The translations under genes were made by a program, and so were the position numbers. A DNA stretch of 6,704 nucleotides from NCBI GenBank assembly GCA_016215735.1, contig JACRIA010000052.1, positions 1-6,704 of the forward strand, given 5' to 3'. Positions 4,745 through 6,704 of this stretch are shown one piece after another (within the stretch, counting starts at the first letter, position 1; each line of letters opens with the position of its first letter). The DNA is from Candidatus Peregrinibacteria bacterium (lineage in GTDB: Bacteria; Patescibacteriota; Gracilibacteria; UBA1369; UBA12463). The notes beneath the pieces were generated by a model, which saw only the letters and a list, made by a program, of their open reading frames with translations, did no database searches and was not told where the DNA came from.

Positions 4745-5695
4745 ATGCCTAAAGCACTAAAACCTCAATCTGATGTTGAAAGAAAGATAGCTGAAGAAAC
4801 CAGAAACTCGGATGTACGTCCGGAATTCTTAAGAGCAGTTGCGGATGAAATTGAAACACGAAAACAATCTACGCATGACGCTGTTGTAGCCGCCGCTCCG
4901 GAAGCAGTCAAAGAAGAATCTTTAACAGCCATGCCCTTCGAAAAGCTCAAAACTCTCCTTGCTCCAAAAGGCATAGATCTCCAAAAACAGCTCGATGACC
5001 ATGTTTCTTTTATGGTCAGAATGGGGGTGCTTAATGAAAAAGACGCTGAACAATATTGCGCCAAATTTCAAACAATCAGTGTTCGCAAAAGCGAACTTGA
5101 AAATATCCCGAAAGGATACAAACCAATGTTTTTTGTTGATAACATGACTCCTGTCCAGGCCGCGAAAACATTTATCACAGGCCAAGATATAAATCTTTAT
5201 GAATGTTCAACTCTCGCAGATTTCACAAAAAGAGATCCAAACAACCCTGATAAAATCCTTGAAAATCAATCTCCTTCAGACTTGGCCCGTTTAACTTTCA
5301 CTCCGAATGTCAGAAATCTCACTAAAAATTTAACCGGCAAAAAAGCAGATACAAGACTTGATGAAATGAAACAAGGCAAACACTTTATGGAACCAGCTCA
5401 ATGGTTTCAGATGTTTGCTGAATGCTTAGATAAAGCCATGACAAAACTAAATCTCGGAAACGGCAAACAATGGGGAGACATGAATGACGAAGAAAGAAAA
5501 GCAATATTAGCCAATACAGATATTGATCAATATTTACCAGACTTAACAACATGGACTCAATTCCCTGATTATAGAAATCAATATGGCAGTGTTCTGGACC
5601 TCAACTGGGATCCTGGCGGTCGCGAGGTCTGGGTCAGCAGCTGGAGTCCGGGCAGTGTGGGTGGCAGTCTGGGGATTCGCCCTTCCCTCGGCTAG
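4745..5695 (+). CDS. Candidate DGR target protein with a variable C-terminus, function unknown
   Basis: I do not recognise the first ~260 of its 316 residues. They are mostly soluble, charged and helix-prone, with no signal peptide or membrane segment, suggesting a cytoplasmic protein. From about residue 270 the sequence reads LTTWTQFPDYRNQYGSVLDL, then a Trp/Gly/Ser/Val-rich tail ending in GIRPSLG. This ending resembles C-type-lectin-fold targets of diversity-generating retroelements (DGRs), in which the last ~30 codons are rewritten by an error-prone reverse transcriptase. The base composition supports this: the gene body is A-rich, while 5609-5692 has 8 A in 84 bases and about 69% G+C (hand count). 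The start is ATG 4745, set by the promoter at 4686-4713. No Shine-Dalgarno is visible. A recent insertion of foreign DNA into the 3' end is the main alternative. The ligand and role are unknown. Confidence 0.8.
   Translation: MPKALKPQSDVERKIAEETRNSDVRPEFLRAVADEIETRKQSTHDAVVAAAPEAVKEESLTAMPFEKLKTLLAPKGIDLQKQLDDHVSFMVRMGVLNEKDAEQYCAKFQTISVRKSELENIPKGYKPMFFVDNMTPVQAAKTFITGQDINLYECSTLADFTKRDPNNPDKILENQSPSDLARLTFTPNVRNLTKNLTGKKADTRLDEMKQGKHFMEPAQWFQMFAECLDKAMTKLNLGNGKQWGDMNDEERKAILANTDIDQYLPDLTTWTQFPDYRNQYGSVLDLNWDPGGREVWVSSWSPGSVGGSLGIRPSLG
5594..5692 (+). other. Candidate DGR variable region (VR)
   Basis: These codons encode residues 284-316. Fourteen codons from 5609 to 5668 are of the form NNC or NNT with mixed first and second bases (GAT, GGC, GGT, CGC, GTC, AGC, AGT). 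This is what adenine-directed mutagenesis of AAC/AAT template codons produces. All five serines there use AGY, one or two changes from AAY, whereas the serine in the constant end uses TCC. The stretch 5669-5695, encoding LGIRPSLG and stop, is GC-rich and would serve as the conserved homing (IMH-like) end. The left border is uncertain. The template repeat and reverse transcriptase are not in this window. Confidence 0.62.
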
Positions 5696-5712
5696 TTTCT
5701 CTTAAAAATATC

Positions 5713-5742
5713 TTGGCATTGTTAACATTTGGTGAGTATATA
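5713..5742 (+). promoter_or_regulatory. Possible promoter upstream of the HNH gene
   Basis: TTGGCA (5713-5718) and TATATA (5737-5742) are separated by 18 bp. The -10 hexamer lies within the perfect palindrome 5732-5747, an arrangement typical of repressor-controlled promoters. The leader would be about 90 bases. It competes with a second candidate at 5791-5820. Confidence 0.35.
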
Positions 5743-5747
5743 CTCAC
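5732..5747. promoter_or_regulatory. Perfect 16-bp palindrome, candidate operator
   Basis: GTGAGTATATACTCAC equals its own reverse complement. It sits between the candidate DGR target and the HNH gene and covers a possible -10 box. Its length and lack of a loop suit a dimeric DNA-binding protein better than an RNA hairpin. The binding protein is unknown, and no regulator gene is visible nearby. Confidence 0.55.
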
Positions 5748-5790
5748 TCTTGATTTCTGCAAGCGATTTTTCGCAAAAAAGCTGGACTTT

Positions 5791-5820
5791 TTGGCTGGAG
5801 AAAGCGAGAATGTTTATATA
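5791..5820 (+). promoter_or_regulatory. Possible second promoter close to the HNH gene
   Basis: TTGGCT (5791-5796) and TATATA (5815-5820) are 18 bp apart and would give a leader of about 12 bases before the ATG at 5839. Short leaders suit the absence of a Shine-Dalgarno. The call rests on match and position only. Confidence 0.3.
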
Positions 5821-5838
5821 ACATTTAATCAAAATTCT

Positions 5839-6704
5839 ATGGAAAATGTGACTCCGGTCAACACAAAAATCGAAAACAAAAATCAAACAGTAGCCGCGAA
5901 TGCGGCTGCACAAAAATTAGCAGATAAAATTCTCCACAGACGTTTCGCAAAATACGGCAAAAACGCGCGGGAATGGCTGCGGAAATGTGCTTTGCTTTTG
6001 CCGGAAATCGAAAAACGCGGGATTTGGCAAAAGCGCGGTTTTGGAAGTATCTACGAATACGCAGCAAAACTAGCTGGAATGGGCAGGGATGCAGTTGATA
6101 GTGCTCTTTGGACCCTTCAAAAAACAGAAGATAAACCTGAACTTAGAAAAGTAATTGAAGAAAAAGGAATAACATCCGTGCGGTTAATCGCAAATCTGGC
6201 AACTCAAGAAACAGATAAATTTTGGGCTGAAAAAGTGCGAGAAATGAGCAGTTATGCATTAGCGGCATACGCAAAAGAATTCCGAAAAAGCAAAAATCAC
6301 GCTTGTTTCGAAACAGAAATCCCTATTGCACCACAAATGAAAAATATATCAATGGAGCTGGACCCGGAAGTGGCGGATCAATTGCAAAAATTAAAAGGCT
6401 TGGAAAACTGGAATGAACTTATGAAAAAATTGCTCGCAGCGTATCGAACGCAGACAGAAGCACAAAAGCCAGAGGCAGTTGAAAACGCTGGACGTTATGT
6501 GCCAGTCGAAATCGCACGATATGCAGTTATGCGCACAAGCGGAACTTGTGCGTTTCCGGGCTGTACAAAACCTTACGAAATTTTGCACCATACAAAAAGA
6601 TACGCGCTAACGCGCGCGCATAATCCTGACACGCTTGTCCCGCTGTGCAAAGCGCATGAACAGCTCGCGCATCTCGGTCTTATTGAAAATGAAGGGTCAG
6701 CGCC
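5839..6704 (+). CDS. HNH endonuclease-domain protein (5' part, runs off the window)
   Basis: An open frame begins at ATG 5839 and continues without a stop to the window end (288 codons). Residues about 25-150 are helical and contain the stretches ALLLPEIEKRGIWQKRGFGS and IYEYAAKLAGMGRDAV, a conserved N-terminal region found with HNH domains in many Patescibacteria proteins. A second helical block (170-203) includes ELDPEVADQLQKLKGL and WNELMKKLLA. The HNH/zinc region starts near residue 232: CAFPGC (237-242), ILHHT (248-252), HNPDTLVPLC (261-270) and KAHEQLAH (271-278). Cys237, Cys242, Cys270 and His273 could bind a structural zinc; His250/251, Asn262 and His273 fit the beta-beta-alpha metal nuclease core. 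Such proteins cut DNA, but whether this one is a defence, mobile or repair nuclease cannot be told. No Shine-Dalgarno is present. Confidence 0.85.
   Translation, partial: MENVTPVNTKIENKNQTVAANAAAQKLADKILHRRFAKYGKNAREWLRKCALLLPEIEKRGIWQKRGFGSIYEYAAKLAGMGRDAVDSALWTLQKTEDKPELRKVIEEKGITSVRLIANLATQETDKFWAEKVREMSSYALAAYAKEFRKSKNHACFETEIPIAPQMKNISMELDPEVADQLQKLKGLENWNELMKKLLAAYRTQTEAQKPEAVENAGRYVPVEIARYAVMRTSGTCAFPGCTKPYEILHHTKRYALTRAHNPDTLVPLCKAHEQLAHLGLIENEGSA

Noticed and set aside
5696..5838. DGR template repeat directly downstream of the variable region
   Set aside because: I looked for a second copy of the constant end (encoding GIRPSLG) here and in the rest of the window on both strands and saw none.
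1..6704. Alternative genetic code with TGA as glycine
   Set aside because: No in-frame TGA occurs in any recognised gene, and all conserved glycines use GGN codons.

Overview
The window looks like a chromosomal fragment from a small-genome uncultivated bacterium, most likely Candidate Phyla Radiation / Patescibacteria (Parcubacteria-like). The reasons are a moderately AT-rich, tightly packed gene set; none of the six visible gene starts has a Shine-Dalgarno sequence; EndoQ-type and HNH genes resemble those common in that group; GC-rich palindromes are scattered through it, some inside reading frames; and one gene ends in what looks like a diversity-generating retroelement variable region. Five of the six visible stop codons are TAA and one is TAG. 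No gene contains an in-frame TGA, so nothing suggests the TGA-to-glycine code of Gracilibacteria. The lineage is an inference.

Left part (1-2728): the 3' part of an EndoQ-like DNA repair nuclease reads rightward and ends in a possible sliding-clamp peptide. Its end overlaps by 59 bp with the convergent lgt gene (prolipoprotein diacylglyceryl transferase). lgt follows a membrane protein of the UPF0104/flippase-like family on the minus strand; the short gap between them is filled by two tandem copies of a 24-bp repeat. These two genes form a probable membrane/lipid operon.

Middle (2729-4652): the divergent intergenic region contains a 146-bp inverted-repeat element predicted to fold into a three-way junction. 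Rightward lie an EpmA-type lysyl-transferase (LysRS paralogue without an anticodon domain) and elongation factor P. The enzyme and its substrate are adjacent, and EF-P keeps the lysine that EpmA modifies. The EpmA gene appears to have gained in-frame palindromic repeats at both ends, and a second copy of its 3' repeat lies before EF-P.

Right part (4653-6704): a consensus sigma70-type promoter drives a 316-residue protein of unknown function. Its last ~30 codons are suddenly GC-rich and A-poor, full of NNY codons, and end in GIRPSLG. This is the signature expected of a diversity-generating retroelement target. No reverse transcriptase or template repeat is inside the window. After a 143-bp gap containing a perfect 16-bp palindrome comes an HNH endonuclease-like gene that runs off the right edge.

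The most notable points are the candidate variable region (5594-5692), the coding-sequence palindromes in epmA, and the structured element at 2763-2908.
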